Below are positions 33,417 through 41,882 of a stretch of DNA of 53,090 nt, piece by piece. Each line of letters begins with the position of its first letter. The first letter of the stretch is position 1. Source of the stretch: Clostridiales bacterium (lineage in GTDB: Bacteria > Bacillota > Clostridia > Lachnospirales > Lachnospiraceae); assembly GCA_021204045.1 (NCBI GenBank), contig JAJQAA010000037.1, positions 1 to 53,090 on the forward strand, read 5' to 3'. Position numbers and translations under genes: made by a program. The notes under the pieces are model-generated. The model worked only from the letters and a program-made list of their open reading frames with translations, ran no database searches and was not told the DNA's origin.

Positions 33417-35201
33417 ATGAAACAATTGGCGGCGGATTTACGAGAATTGAGAGACTGGATGTTGATACACCGGCTGGAGATGGCCGTGATTCTGGTCTTT
33501 TCCTTCCTGGTATTCGGGATCCGGCTGCTTTACCACGACGTCGGCATTGACAGCGAGGTCGCGTTCAACAATGTGGATCAGTATAATCTGGTCTGGTGCC
33601 GTACGGGGCGTTATGGGCTGGTATTGTCGAAGAAACTGTTTGGTTTTGGTTACGCGGTTCCTTTCGCGTCCAATTTTCTTATGGTTCTGTTTCTGAATCT
33701 GGCGGTGCTGCTCGTAGCTTTCCTGACGGACCGCTGGAGCCGTGGAACAGTGGATGCGCGGCGTTTTTATCTGGTGTTTTCCGCGCTGTTTTTGTCCTCG
33801 CTCATTCTTGCGGAGCAGATGTATTTTACGTTGCAGTCCATGGAAATTGCCTGGGCCTTTGTCTGCTGCGCGCTGGCGGCTTACTTTGCTGCGCGGACGG
33901 TTTTTGATAGCCCCTGTGCCCTGGGGGAGTATCCCGGCCTGTGGCTGCGTCATGTCTGTGGCTGCGGTTGTCCGGCGCTCATTTTTCTGATCTGGGCGCT
34001 TGCCACCTATCAGGCGTTTGCGCTTGTTTACATTATCACGATTCTGTTTTCCTATCTGTTGATCTATTCGTCAGAGGGGGAGCGCTCGTTTTTCTTCTGG
34101 TTTGCCGCGGGTGCAAAGCAGCTGATTTTGTTTATGGGGGGATTGCTTGGCTGGCAGCTGATCGGCAAGGTGATCACGCATTTCTACGGGAGCCTGGAGT
34201 ACACCTCCAATATGATCCTGTGGAAAATCGATCCGGCTGCCTGCGTGATGGCGGTTCGCAAAGCGGTTGTGCAGATGTATACCGGCGGTGCGGATTATTA
34301 TCAGGTACTGTTTCTGCCGGTGTTGCTTCTGGGCTGCGCGGTGATGCTTGTGCGCGCCCTGCGCGTCCGCGGCCGGGGAATTTACTGTTTTCTGACAGCG
34401 ATGGTGCTGTATATTTTGTCGCCGGCGTTTCTGTTTGTGATCATGGGCTACGGCGGCCCGATGCGTTCCCGGTTTTACTATTCGCTGGCGGCGGCGCTGG
34501 CCTTCGGTTATCTGGCGGGCGTGTTGCGTGAGCGATGGATCAAAACGGCATTTCTTCTGGTGTGCACGATCTGTGCCTGGAAGCAGGTGGGCTTGAGCTG
34601 TGCGCGCCAGGAGGCGGCGCATCTGGCCTGGGAGGCCGATCAGCACCTGATGAACCGTATCGCGGGGGCGATGGAGGAGACGGCCGGGAAACGGCTGTCC
34701 GATGTGCCGGTGATGTTTGTGGGCAAGCTGGCTCCGGATCTTCCGGAGGGAATCTTTGCCGGCGAGGTGACGGGACGTTCATTTTTTGAGTGGGACGCAA
34801 GTTACTATGGGGCGGGCGGAAACCAGCGCATCATCGGCCTGGCCGGGGTCATGGGGATACAGCTGAAGGCAGCGGATGAAGAACAGCGGGAGGCCGCTGT
34901 GGATTACGCGTCGGAGCAGATGCCGCCCTGGCCCGCAAAAGACAGCGTACAGATGCGTGACGGCGTGCTGATTGTCAAGCTTTCCTCGCCGGAGAAGACA
35001 GGTGAGCGCTGGTGGTATTCCGGCGGCTGGCATTATTGGATCAATGATTTCAGCGAGAGCCTGGCCGCGAACTGGAAGGAGATTGACGGCAATTGGTATT
35101 ATTTCGATGAGAATGCGGTCATGGTGACCGGCGACTATGAGATCGACGGTGTGACCTGGAGCTTTGACGCGGACGGCAGATGGATCGAATTATCGGACTG
35201 A
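33417..35201 (+). CDS. GtrII-like polytopic glucosyltransferase with C-terminal cell-wall-binding-type repeats
   Basis: A 594-residue membrane protein with about ten hydrophobic helices (residues 20-400). The N-terminal HDVGIDSEVAFNNVDQYNLVWCRTGRYG region, quoted in part as GIDSEVAF and CRTGRYGLVL, resembles the GtrII glucosyl-transferase family, which moves a lipid-linked sugar to a surface polymer. After an extracytoplasmic domain the last 60 residues (about 535-594) contain two to three tandem repeats of the choline/glucan-binding type: NWKEIDGNWYYFDENAVMVTG (in part) and YEIDGVTWSFDADGRW. Such repeats normally occur on secreted wall proteins. The start has an AAGGAG box. It converges with a GT2 and a DUF6020-like gene, suggesting a glycosylation cassette; acceptor unknown. 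Confidence 0.75.
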   Translation: MKQLAADLRELRDWMLIHRLEMAVILVFSFLVFGIRLLYHDVGIDSEVAFNNVDQYNLVWCRTGRYGLVLSKKLFGFGYAVPFASNFLMVLFLNLAVLLVAFLTDRWSRGTVDARRFYLVFSALFLSSLILAEQMYFTLQSMEIAWAFVCCALAAYFAARTVFDSPCALGEYPGLWLRHVCGCGCPALIFLIWALATYQAFALVYIITILFSYLLIYSSEGERSFFFWFAAGAKQLILFMGGLLGWQLIGKVITHFYGSLEYTSNMILWKIDPAACVMAVRKAVVQMYTGGADYYQVLFLPVLLLGCAVMLVRALRVRGRGIYCFLTAMVLYILSPAFLFVIMGYGGPMRSRFYYSLAAALAFGYLAGVLRERWIKTAFLLVCTICAWKQVGLSCARQEAAHLAWEADQHLMNRIAGAMEETAGKRLSDVPVMFVGKLAPDLPEGIFAGEVTGRSFFEWDASYYGAGGNQRIIGLAGVMGIQLKAADEEQREAAVDYASEQMPPWPAKDSVQMRDGVLIVKLSSPEKTGERWWYSGGWHYWINDFSESLAANWKEIDGNWYYFDENAVMVTGDYEIDGVTWSFDADGRWIELSD

Positions 35202-36470
35202 CTGCACCGGCTGGCCGCACCAGACAGCCGCAAGAAGGACGGGAGTGCAGAGAATGATATTGAAGAGATACCGGATCATGATGCACGGCCCGAAGGCCAG
35301 GGTGAGGATATAGCCTCCCAGCATCGCGGGAAGCAGAAGCTCATAGTAACGCCGCTTGCAGATCAGGGCCGCCGCGCCCAGGATGACGCACCAGACGTAG
35401 GTGGGCGTGTAGAAGACCATTGAGACAAACGGCAGATGGTTCTGCAGATTTTCATTGTTAAACCAGCGGTAATAGCGCTGCAGGACGGGGAGGAGGCTGT
35501 GGCTGGTCAGCGTATGCGTTTCGTCATAGAATTCGCGCATATCATAGACAACGCTGCAACTGGAATCGCCGCCCAGCGCCCAGATGCCCATCGTGTTGTA
35601 GAGCGCCGCGAGCAGGTATTCGCCGGGGTATTGTCTGCCGATACGAAGCCAGAGCCGGAGAAAATCCTTTGTGTTTTCATCTACCGGCTGCGTATCCATG
35701 CGGGACTTGACCGGATCGACAATATAATATTTGTAATTCCACAGCGCTGTCTCCGGAATGTAGGAGTACAGCGCTTCTTTGTCTTCTTCCGGCAGCTCTT
35801 CCGCGTGGCTGACATAGGTGCGCGCCAGCTGCTGGATGGGGACGCCGAGCATTTCCACGACACTTCCGGACTGGGCGTCCAGGGCGCGTTTCATGACGCC
35901 GTTCAGAGCAGAACCGGCCAGAATGATGATCAGAAAGAGCAGGGAAATATGCAGCAGGAACCATTCGCGTTTCCGGGTCATCAGGCGCAGCAGGAAAACG
36001 GACAGGGCGCAGAGCGCGGTCAGGGCGAGACCGTAGGAGGCGTTGTTGCGGAACAGTGCCATGAGCACAGCTACGGCCAGAAAGGCGGCAAGCCGCCAGC
36101 CGCGGTAAATGGTATGGCTGCGGACCATATCGCAGACACAGACGAAGACGACTAAAAAGAGACCGCCAAAGCAGGTATCTTTGGTGGTGCTGATACCGAG
36201 CACGGCATGAAAGGGGAAAAACAGGTAGAAAAGCAGAGCAAGGAGCCGCGGCAGGCGGGGAAGCCCCGTTTTCCGAAGGTAATTCATCGCGAAAGCGGCG
36301 CAGCCGGCTAGAAATAACAGTTGTAACAGGCAGATGAGCGCCAGCCCGGCATTGTAGGAGCCGAAATACTGGTTTCCCAGCTTGAGCAGCGTGCCGGAGA
36401 GCCAGGTGTGAAGCAGCGGATGGTGGGTGCTGTAGTCGTGTTCGACGAACATTTCCCATTGCCAGGACAT
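35190..36470 (-). CDS. Polytopic membrane protein (DUF6020-like), main open part of an interrupted gene
   Basis: The 426-codon open frame from the ATG at 36470 encodes a protein with about eight to ten membrane helices and an extracytoplasmic loop region; the motif YDMSWQWEMF...YSTHHPLLHTWLSG is typical of DUF6020-like, GT39/PMT-related membrane proteins thought to transfer lipid-linked sugars. The ATG at 36470 is unlikely to be the true start, because the same frame continues upstream for 102 codons coding more membrane helices until a TGA (see next entry). Its 3' end overlaps the convergent GtrII-like gene by 12 bases. Function is inferred from fold and neighbours (GT2 and GtrII-like proteins). 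Confidence 0.7.
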   Translation of the reverse strand: MSWQWEMFVEHDYSTHHPLLHTWLSGTLLKLGNQYFGSYNAGLALICLLQLLFLAGCAAFAMNYLRKTGLPRLPRLLALLFYLFFPFHAVLGISTTKDTCFGGLFLVVFVCVCDMVRSHTIYRGWRLAAFLAVAVLMALFRNNASYGLALTALCALSVFLLRLMTRKREWFLLHISLLFLIIILAGSALNGVMKRALDAQSGSVVEMLGVPIQQLARTYVSHAEELPEEDKEALYSYIPETALWNYKYYIVDPVKSRMDTQPVDENTKDFLRLWLRIGRQYPGEYLLAALYNTMGIWALGGDSSCSVVYDMREFYDETHTLTSHSLLPVLQRYYRWFNNENLQNHLPFVSMVFYTPTYVWCVILGAAALICKRRYYELLLPAMLGGYILTLAFGPCIMIRYLFNIILCTPVLLAAVWCGQPVQSVR

Positions 36471-36803
36471 GTCATAGCTGTAAAGCCCCGGCCAGAAAGC
36501 CAGCAGGCAGGGAATCCAGCTGATAAAGACCGTCAGCCAGGTGAGAAAAAAAGAACGCAGTCCGGTGCGGCATGGCTGGGGGCGGAGCTGTGCCAGAAAC
36601 AGCCAGGCAAACAGCGGCGCGGCCAGAACAGCTGCAATCAGGGCGGTCAGTATGGCATGACAAATGGATGCGGCGGGAATGGATGCCGCCGGGTCATACG
36701 CATACTGGCGCAGAACCCGTCCCAGAAATACAGCCAGAAAGAGCAGAAAGCCGGTCAGAACAGCAATACAGGTGGATCATGTGAGTTTAAATCGTCCGGC
36801 CAT
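36471..36803 (-). pseudogene. 5' part of the DUF6020-like gene, interrupted by an in-frame TGA at codon 9
   Basis: Reading upstream in frame from 36470 gives SYDM-preceding sequence WIPCLLAFWPGLY, a hydrophobic stretch IAAVLAAPLFAWLFLAQL and, at the far end, STCIAVLTGFLLFLAVFLG, all in keeping with the family N-terminus. The frame is stopped by TGA at 36779-36777. Before it, in the same frame, MAGRFKLT starts at an ATG (36803) that has AAGGAGG (36816-36810) six bases upstream, inside the end of the GT2 gene. The full gene would thus be 35190-36803 (538 codons) with a nonsense codon, perhaps TGG to TGA, at position 9. No ATG, GTG or TTG restores the start between the TGA and 36470. Confidence 0.7.
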
Positions 36804-37746
36804 CCTCATCCTCCTTACGTCGTTTGTATTCCATATCGGCCAGTTGCAGGCGGAATTCAAAGGCCTGCCGGTCCTTCTGCTTGATGGTTTCCAGGATCAG
36901 GCCGGCGAAAAACGCAAGTATGGCCGCGATCACGCAGAAGCCGCAGACAATCAGGGTCGGAAACTGCGCGACCAGGCCGGTGCGCAGGTAGTCGCAAAAT
37001 ACCGGCACGAAGAAAAAGATGGCAAGCGCGAGAAGCACGGCGGCAGCCAGGCCGAAAAACATGCCGGGCATATAGTTGCGGTACAGCGAGACGATCGTGC
37101 CGAGCACGCAGAACCCGTCACGGAAGGTGTCAAGCTTGGACTCGCTTCCCTCGGGCCGGTCGCGGTAGTCGATGACCACGTTTTCAATGTGCATGTTTTT
37201 ATCTACGGTATGGATGGTCATCTCAGTCTCGATCTCAAACCCGGTAGAAAGTACGGGGAACGTCTTGACAAACTGCCAGCTGAACGCGCGGCAGCCGGTC
37301 ATGATATCCTTGATGTCGCTGCGAAAAAGCTGGTTGATGCAGGCGCGCACCAGGGAATTGCCGCTGTTGTGGAAGGGACGTTTGTTTTCCCTGAAATAAG
37401 TGGAAGAAAGCCGGTCGCCCACGACCATATCAGCGTGCCGCTCCAGAACGGGGGTGACCAGCGCTTTTGCTGCCTCGGCCGGATAGGTATCGTCTCCGTC
37501 CACCATGACGTAGCAGCGCGCGTCGATATCGCGGAACATACGGCGTACGACACAGCCTTTGCCTTGCCGGTATTCGTGGCGCACAATGGCACCGGCCTGT
37601 GCGGCAATTTGATCTGTGCCGTCCGTGGAATTGTTGTCATAGACATAGATGGCAGCGCCCGGCAGGGCGCGGTGCCAGTCGGCGACGACTTTTGCAATGG
37701 TCCGGCTTTCATTGTAGCAGGGGATCAGTACTGCGATTGTATCCAT
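36787..37746 (-). CDS. Family 2 glycosyltransferase with C-terminal membrane helices (dolichol-phosphate-mannose-synthase-like)
   Basis: A 319-residue GT-A enzyme that should transfer a nucleotide-activated sugar to a polyprenyl phosphate. Motifs: IAVLIPCYNESRTI (nucleotide-binding start), VYDNNSTDGT, the DGDDTYP metal-binding DxD region, and GCRAFSWQF followed by TGFEIETEM. Two hydrophobic helices near residues 225-290 anchor it, and a charged tail follows. The ATG at 37746 is chosen because a GAGGA box lies 5 bases upstream; an in-frame ATG at 37758 is an alternative. It would supply the lipid-linked sugar for the GtrII-like or DUF6020-like membrane proteins, by analogy with GtrB. Its 3' end carries the ribosome binding site and start of the next gene. 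Confidence 0.86.
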   Translation of the reverse strand: MDTIAVLIPCYNESRTIAKVVADWHRALPGAAIYVYDNNSTDGTDQIAAQAGAIVRHEYRQGKGCVVRRMFRDIDARCYVMVDGDDTYPAEAAKALVTPVLERHADMVVGDRLSSTYFRENKRPFHNSGNSLVRACINQLFRSDIKDIMTGCRAFSWQFVKTFPVLSTGFEIETEMTIHTVDKNMHIENVVIDYRDRPEGSESKLDTFRDGFCVLGTIVSLYRNYMPGMFFGLAAAVLLALAIFFFVPVFCDYLRTGLVAQFPTLIVCGFCVIAAILAFFAGLILETIKQKDRQAFEFRLQLADMEYKRRKEDEDGRTI

Positions 37747-37896
37747 ATGGTTCCTCATCTGCCCGGAGATTCGGGCTTATCTTCGTGATTGCCATGGAAT
37801 GGTAATTTTTCTACCTCTTTGTGAGTGTAAACCAACCATCGTCAAAATGCAATGCCAAAATGATTACGCAACAGCAAAATGCGGGGAGAACAGCAG

Positions 37897-37925
37897 TTGA
37901 CAAGCGTCCGTTTTTTCATTAAGAT
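37897..37925 (+). promoter_or_regulatory. Sigma-A-type promoter with a very short leader
   Basis: TTGACA (37897-37902), a 17-base spacer and TAAGAT (37920-37925). Transcription would start at about 37932, within the AAGGAGG ribosome binding site (37931-37937) and only about 13 bases before the start codon. Confidence 0.7.
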
Positions 37926-37944
37926 ATGCGAAGGAGGATCTGGA

Positions 37945-38352
37945 ATGATTGTAGTAGTTTGCGTTGACGATAAAGACGGGATGATGTTTAACCACCGCCG
38001 CCAAAGTCAGGACCGCCTGCTTCGCGCGGATCTGCTGACGCTGGTGGGGAGCGGACGCCTGTGGATGAATGCCTACAGCCGGAAACAGTTTACGGAGGAG
38101 ACCGGGACGGATATTGTTATCGCGGAGAATTTTCTGGAGCAGGCGGCAGACGGCGATTATTGCTTTGTGGAGGATCTGGACGCCGCATTGTGGCTTCCAC
38201 GCGTGGAGGCGGTGCTGGTCTATCGCTGGAACCGCCATTATCCGGCGGATTCTTATCTGAATCATCAGCTGCTGGAGGGACTTGCGATCGCGGACACAAA
38301 GGAGTTTGCCGGTTCCTCGCACGAAAAAATTACCCGGGAGCTGTACCGCTAG
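37945..38352 (+). CDS. Conserved hypothetical protein
   Basis: A 135-residue cytoplasmic protein starting MIVVVCVDDKDGMMFNHRRQS, in an alpha/beta style with a later DIVIAENFLEQAADGDYCFVED and VEAVLVYRWNRHYPADSYL. I do not recognise a family or catalytic motif; the N-terminal VCVDDKDGMMFN, with paired aspartates and RRQSQDR, looks conserved in character. The ATG at 37945 follows a perfect AAGGAGG box behind a consensus promoter. The next gene, the peptidase-Cmk fusion, starts 54 bases downstream, so the two may be co-transcribed. Confidence 0.75.
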   Translation: MIVVVCVDDKDGMMFNHRRQSQDRLLRADLLTLVGSGRLWMNAYSRKQFTEETGTDIVIAENFLEQAADGDYCFVEDLDAALWLPRVEAVLVYRWNRHYPADSYLNHQLLEGLAIADTKEFAGSSHEKITRELYR

Positions 38353-38406
38353 AGTGGTTTTCAATGAGGCACCCGGTTAAATAAACGATACTGAGAGGAA
38401 AAGAAA

Positions 38407-39789
38407 ATGACAATATTTTTGACGAGCAGCCCCACGGGACCTCTGGATCAGAGCCGCCGGGTAGATGGCCTGGATGAGAGCAATGATTTTGTGGAAAATC
38501 TACGGTCATGCTGGCCGGAGTCGGCGCGCTGCCTGATGATTGCGGCTTCGCCCGACGACTGGGAAATGAATGAAGAGATGACGGCACATTTTGCAGCCGC
38601 CCTGAAACATGAGGCGCTTCCTGTGGCCTGCTTTGATCTGTGGGATGGCCGTACAGGGACTGAGATCGCGCGGACGCTGCAGGGCTATGACGTGATTTTC
38701 CTGGGCGGAGGCCATGTGCCGACGCAGAACCGCTTTTTTCAGAAGCTGGGACTGCGTGAGAAAATACAGGATTTTGCCGGGATTGTCATCGGCATCAGCG
38801 CGGGGACGATGAATAGTGCCGATGTTGTCTACGCGCAGCCGGAGCTGGAGGGTGAGTCGCTTGATCCGGATTATGAGCGTTTCCTCACCGGCCTGGGTCT
38901 GACAAAGACGATGATTTTGCCGCATTATCAGATGGTAAAGGATTCCGTGCTGGATGGCCGCCGTCTGTTTGAGGATATTACATATGGGGACAGCTTTGGC
39001 CGTTCCTTCCTTGCGCTGCCGGACGGCAGCTATGTGATGATCCGCGACGGGATCGAGACCGTATGGGGCGAGGCCTATCGGATTGCGGATGGGAAAATCC
39101 GCCGCAAATCGTTCAATATCGCGATCGACGGCCCGGCAGGCGCGGGTAAGAGCACGATCGTAAAGACCGTCTCAGCGCGTCTGGGCTTTATCTATGTCGA
39201 TACGGGCGCGATGTACCGGGCGCTGGCGCTGTATATGCTGCGCCGCGGGATTGACCCGCAGGATGAGGAAGCAGTCAGCAAAGCGGTTGGCGGTGCCAGC
39301 GTTTCGATCTGCCATGTGGACGGCGCGCAGCATGTGATGCTGGATGGGGAGGACGTATCTGGTTTGATCCGCACGGAGGAGGTCGGAAATACGGCTTCGA
39401 TTGTCAGCGCCTGGCCTGCAGTGCGCGCACATCTGCTTTCTCTGCAGCGTGATCTTGCAGCGGACCATGACGTGGTGATGGACGGGCGTGATATCGGTAC
39501 CTGCATTCTGCCGGACGCGGATCTCAAGATCTTTCTCACGGCCAGTTCCCGGGTGCGCGCACAGCGCCGCTGCAGAGAACTGACAGAAAAGGGCGCGGCG
39601 TGTAATTTAGAGGAAATTGAGCAAGATATTATAGAACGAGATGAGCGGGACCGCAACCGGGCGGTGGCGCCGCTGCGCCAGGCGGAGGATGCCGTTCTCA
39701 TCGACAGTTCCGCTCTGGACGTCGAGGAAGTGCTGGCGGCAATCCTGCAGAAAGCCGGAGAGCGGGGACTTCCTTCGCGAACTTCCTGA
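38407..39789 (+). CDS. cmk: Fusion of an S51-type peptidase domain with cytidylate kinase
   Basis: A 460-residue protein in one uninterrupted frame. Residues 1 to about 230 resemble peptidase family S51 (dipeptidase E/cyanophycinase-like): FLTSSPTGPL, IFLGGGHVPTQN, and the nucleophile Ser131 in GISAGTMNSAD, with His173 in LPHYQM. Residues about 235-460 are a complete cytidylate kinase: P-loop DGPAGAGKST (241-250), DTGAMYRALAL, DGRDIGTCILPDADLKIFLTAS in part, RDERDRNR. Cmk phosphorylates CMP/dCMP. No in-frame ATG, GTG or TTG lies near the junction (about 39097-39115), so a separate Cmk start is not available. The downstream ispH and S1 genes are the usual cmk neighbours. How the two activities relate is unknown. 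Confidence 0.88.
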   Translation: MTIFLTSSPTGPLDQSRRVDGLDESNDFVENLRSCWPESARCLMIAASPDDWEMNEEMTAHFAAALKHEALPVACFDLWDGRTGTEIARTLQGYDVIFLGGGHVPTQNRFFQKLGLREKIQDFAGIVIGISAGTMNSADVVYAQPELEGESLDPDYERFLTGLGLTKTMILPHYQMVKDSVLDGRRLFEDITYGDSFGRSFLALPDGSYVMIRDGIETVWGEAYRIADGKIRRKSFNIAIDGPAGAGKSTIVKTVSARLGFIYVDTGAMYRALALYMLRRGIDPQDEEAVSKAVGGASVSICHVDGAQHVMLDGEDVSGLIRTEEVGNTASIVSAWPAVRAHLLSLQRDLAADHDVVMDGRDIGTCILPDADLKIFLTASSRVRAQRRCRELTEKGAACNLEEIEQDIIERDERDRNRAVAPLRQAEDAVLIDSSALDVEEVLAAILQKAGERGLPSRTS

Positions 39790-39825
39790 CCGTGTGGTAT
39801 CCGTCTGTTTCATAAGGAGAGCAAA

Positions 39826-40677
39826 ATGGGAGTGATGGTTGCCAAAACCGCGGGGTTTTGTTTTGGCGTGCAGCGGGCGATTGACCAGGTTTACGAGCAG
39901 ATCCGCACAGCGGACCGTCCGGTCTATACCTTTGGTCCGATCATCCACAATGAAGAAGTCGTGCAGGATCTGGAGGAGAAGGGAGTCCATGTCCTGAATA
40001 CGGAGGAGGAACTGGCGGCTCTGCGGGAAGGGATTGTCATTATCCGCTCCCATGGCGTCGGAAAGGCGGTCTACGATCTCCTTGACCGCGAAGGTATCAC
40101 GCTGGTCGATGCCACCTGTCCGTTTGTAAAAAAAATTCACGGTATCGTGCAAAAACAGCGCGAGGAGGGCAGGCGGGTTATCATTGCAGGTGATCCGAAA
40201 CATCCGGAAGTAGAGGGAATCCGCGGTTGGAGTGCTGCGGATACGCTGGTGATTGAAGATGCGGAGCAAATTGACGAACTGTTGGCCGGGACGGATGAAA
40301 AACTCTGTATTGTGGCGCAGACGACATTTAATTACAAGAAATTTCAAGATTTAGTTGAAAAAATAATCAAAAAGGGGTATGATATACTTGTTTTAAATAC
40401 GATTTGCAATGCAACACAGGAACGGCAAGTGGAGGCCAGGCGTATCGCTGCGCAGGTGGATGTGATGTTCGTTATCGGCGGCAGACACAGTTCCAATACG
40501 CAGAAATTGTTTGAGATATGCAAAAAGGAATGTAAAAACACTTACTTTATCCAGACACTGGATGATTTTAATCCTGAATGTGTGAATTCTGTGCGCAACG
40601 TAGGTATTACAGCGGGGGCGTCCACCCCCAAACAAATAATCGAGGAGGTTCATGCCAATGTCAGATTTAAGCTTTGA
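39826..40677 (+). CDS. ispH: 4-hydroxy-3-methylbut-2-enyl diphosphate reductase
   Basis: Last enzyme of the MEP isoprenoid pathway, an iron-sulfur reductase making IPP and DMAPP. The 283-residue protein has the three cluster cysteines Cys12 (GFCFGVQRA), Cys98 (DATCPFVKKIH) and Cys193 (TICNATQERQ), plus IIRSHGVG and the His of HPEVEGI. In many clostridia ispH is fused to, or directly followed by, an S1-domain gene; here the two overlap by 20 bases, the S1 start lying inside the ispH 3' end. The ribosome binding site is AAGGAGAG. Confidence 0.96.
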   Translation: MGVMVAKTAGFCFGVQRAIDQVYEQIRTADRPVYTFGPIIHNEEVVQDLEEKGVHVLNTEEELAALREGIVIIRSHGVGKAVYDLLDREGITLVDATCPFVKKIHGIVQKQREEGRRVIIAGDPKHPEVEGIRGWSAADTLVIEDAEQIDELLAGTDEKLCIVAQTTFNYKKFQDLVEKIIKKGYDILVLNTICNATQERQVEARRIAAQVDVMFVIGGRHSSNTQKLFEICKKECKNTYFIQTLDDFNPECVNSVRNVGITAGASTPKQIIEEVHANVRFKL

Positions 40678-41782
40678 ACAAATGCTGGAGGAATCCATCA
40701 AAACCATACGTACAGGAGAGGTCGTCACGGGTAAGGTTATCGATGTGAAAGAAGACGAGATCGTCTTAAATATAGGCTGCAAGTCCGATGGCATCATTAC
40801 CAGACATGAGTATTCCAACAACTCGAGTCTGGATCTGCGCACCGCGGTTTCGGTCGGAGATGAGCTGGAGGCCAAGGTGATCAAGGTCAACGACGGAGAA
40901 GGCCAGGTAGCGCTTTCCTACAAGCGCCTGGCCGCAGACCGCGGCAATAAGCGTCTTGAGGAAGCGTTCGAGAACCATGAGGTTCTGACGGCAAAGGTGA
41001 CTCAGGTGCTGGACGGCGGCCTGAGCGTATTAGTTGAGGAGGCGCGTGTATTTATTCCGGCCAGCCTCGTATCCGATTCCTATGAGCGCGACCTGACCAA
41101 GTATGCCGGCCAGGAAATCGAGTTCGTGATTACCGAGTTCAACCCGCGCCGCCGCCGTATTATTGGCGACCGCAAGCAGCTGATGCTGGCCCGCAAGGCG
41201 GAGATGCAGAAGGCTTTGTTTGAGCGCATCCAGGTGGGCGACGTTGTCGAGGGTACCGTGAAAAATGTTACTGATTTCGGTGCGTTTATCGATCTGGGCG
41301 GAGCCGACGGCCTGCTTCATATTTCCGAGATGTCATGGGGCCGGATTGAGAACCCGAAGAAGGTATTCCATGCCGGCGACCAGGTGACGGCGCTGATCAA
41401 GGATATCAAGGGTGAAAAGATTGCCCTCAGCATGAAATTCTCGGATGCCAATCCATGGGCGGATGCGGCAGACAAATACGCGATCGGCAGCATTGTCTGC
41501 GGACGTGTGGCACGTATGACGGATTTCGGCGCGTTTGTCGAGCTGGAACCGGGTGTGGACGCGCTGCTCCATGTCTCTCAGATTGCGAGAGAGCATGTGG
41601 AGAAACCTTCGGATGTTTTAAAGATCGGTCAGGAGATCGAGGCGAAGGTCGTCGATTTCAATGGCGAAGACAAAAAGATCAGCCTGAGCATCAAGGCGCT
41701 GCTCAACGCGCCGGAGCGCGTGCAGGATCCGGATGTGGTGGATGTTGACATTGACGCGGTGGCTGCTTCCGAATTAAATTAA
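40658..41782 (+). CDS. rpsA: S1 RNA-binding domain protein (30S ribosomal protein S1 homologue)
   Basis: A 374-residue protein with four S1 OB-fold domains: residues about 18-85 (GEVVTGKVIDVKEDEIVLNIG), 100-165 (LTAKVTQVLDGGLSVLVEEA), 188-255 (GDVVEGTVKNVTDFGAFIDL) and 272-342 (GSIVCGRVARMTDFGAFVEL). The last two are the most typical. It likely assists mRNA binding at the 30S subunit or has a related RNA role. The ATG at 40658 is preferred over 40652 because AGGAGG (40643-40648) is 9 bases away. It overlaps ispH and is followed by a terminator. Confidence 0.93.
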   Translation: MSDLSFEQMLEESIKTIRTGEVVTGKVIDVKEDEIVLNIGCKSDGIITRHEYSNNSSLDLRTAVSVGDELEAKVIKVNDGEGQVALSYKRLAADRGNKRLEEAFENHEVLTAKVTQVLDGGLSVLVEEARVFIPASLVSDSYERDLTKYAGQEIEFVITEFNPRRRRIIGDRKQLMLARKAEMQKALFERIQVGDVVEGTVKNVTDFGAFIDLGGADGLLHISEMSWGRIENPKKVFHAGDQVTALIKDIKGEKIALSMKFSDANPWADAADKYAIGSIVCGRVARMTDFGAFVELEPGVDALLHVSQIAREHVEKPSDVLKIGQEIEAKVVDFNGEDKKISLSIKALLNAPERVQDPDVVDVDIDAVAASELN

Positions 41783-41823
41783 TTTCTACTGTAAACGCTG
41801 TCCGCAGCTAACAGGGAATGTCA

Positions 41824-41855
41824 GAGCGGTTCCATCCGGAGCCGCTCAATCTTTT
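41824..41855 (+). terminator. Rho-independent terminator after the S1 gene
   Basis: A 10-bp stem with one G-U pair (41824-41833 with 41838-41847) and a 4-base loop is followed by AATCTTTT. Confidence 0.85.
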
Positions 41856-41882
41856 GTATGCAGTCTGATTAAGGGGTATACC

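Noticed and set aside
36777-36779. Selenocysteine at the TGA
   Set aside because: The codon lies at position 9 of a membrane protein with no redox context, and I see no obvious SECIS-like hairpin just downstream.
36471-36780. ATG at 36780 overlapping the TGA as a start or a frameshift for the DUF6020-like gene
   Set aside because: That ATG reads a different frame with no hydrophobic sequence. The frame with the ribosome binding site and MAGRFKLT explains the region with a single stop codon, which is simpler than a frameshift.
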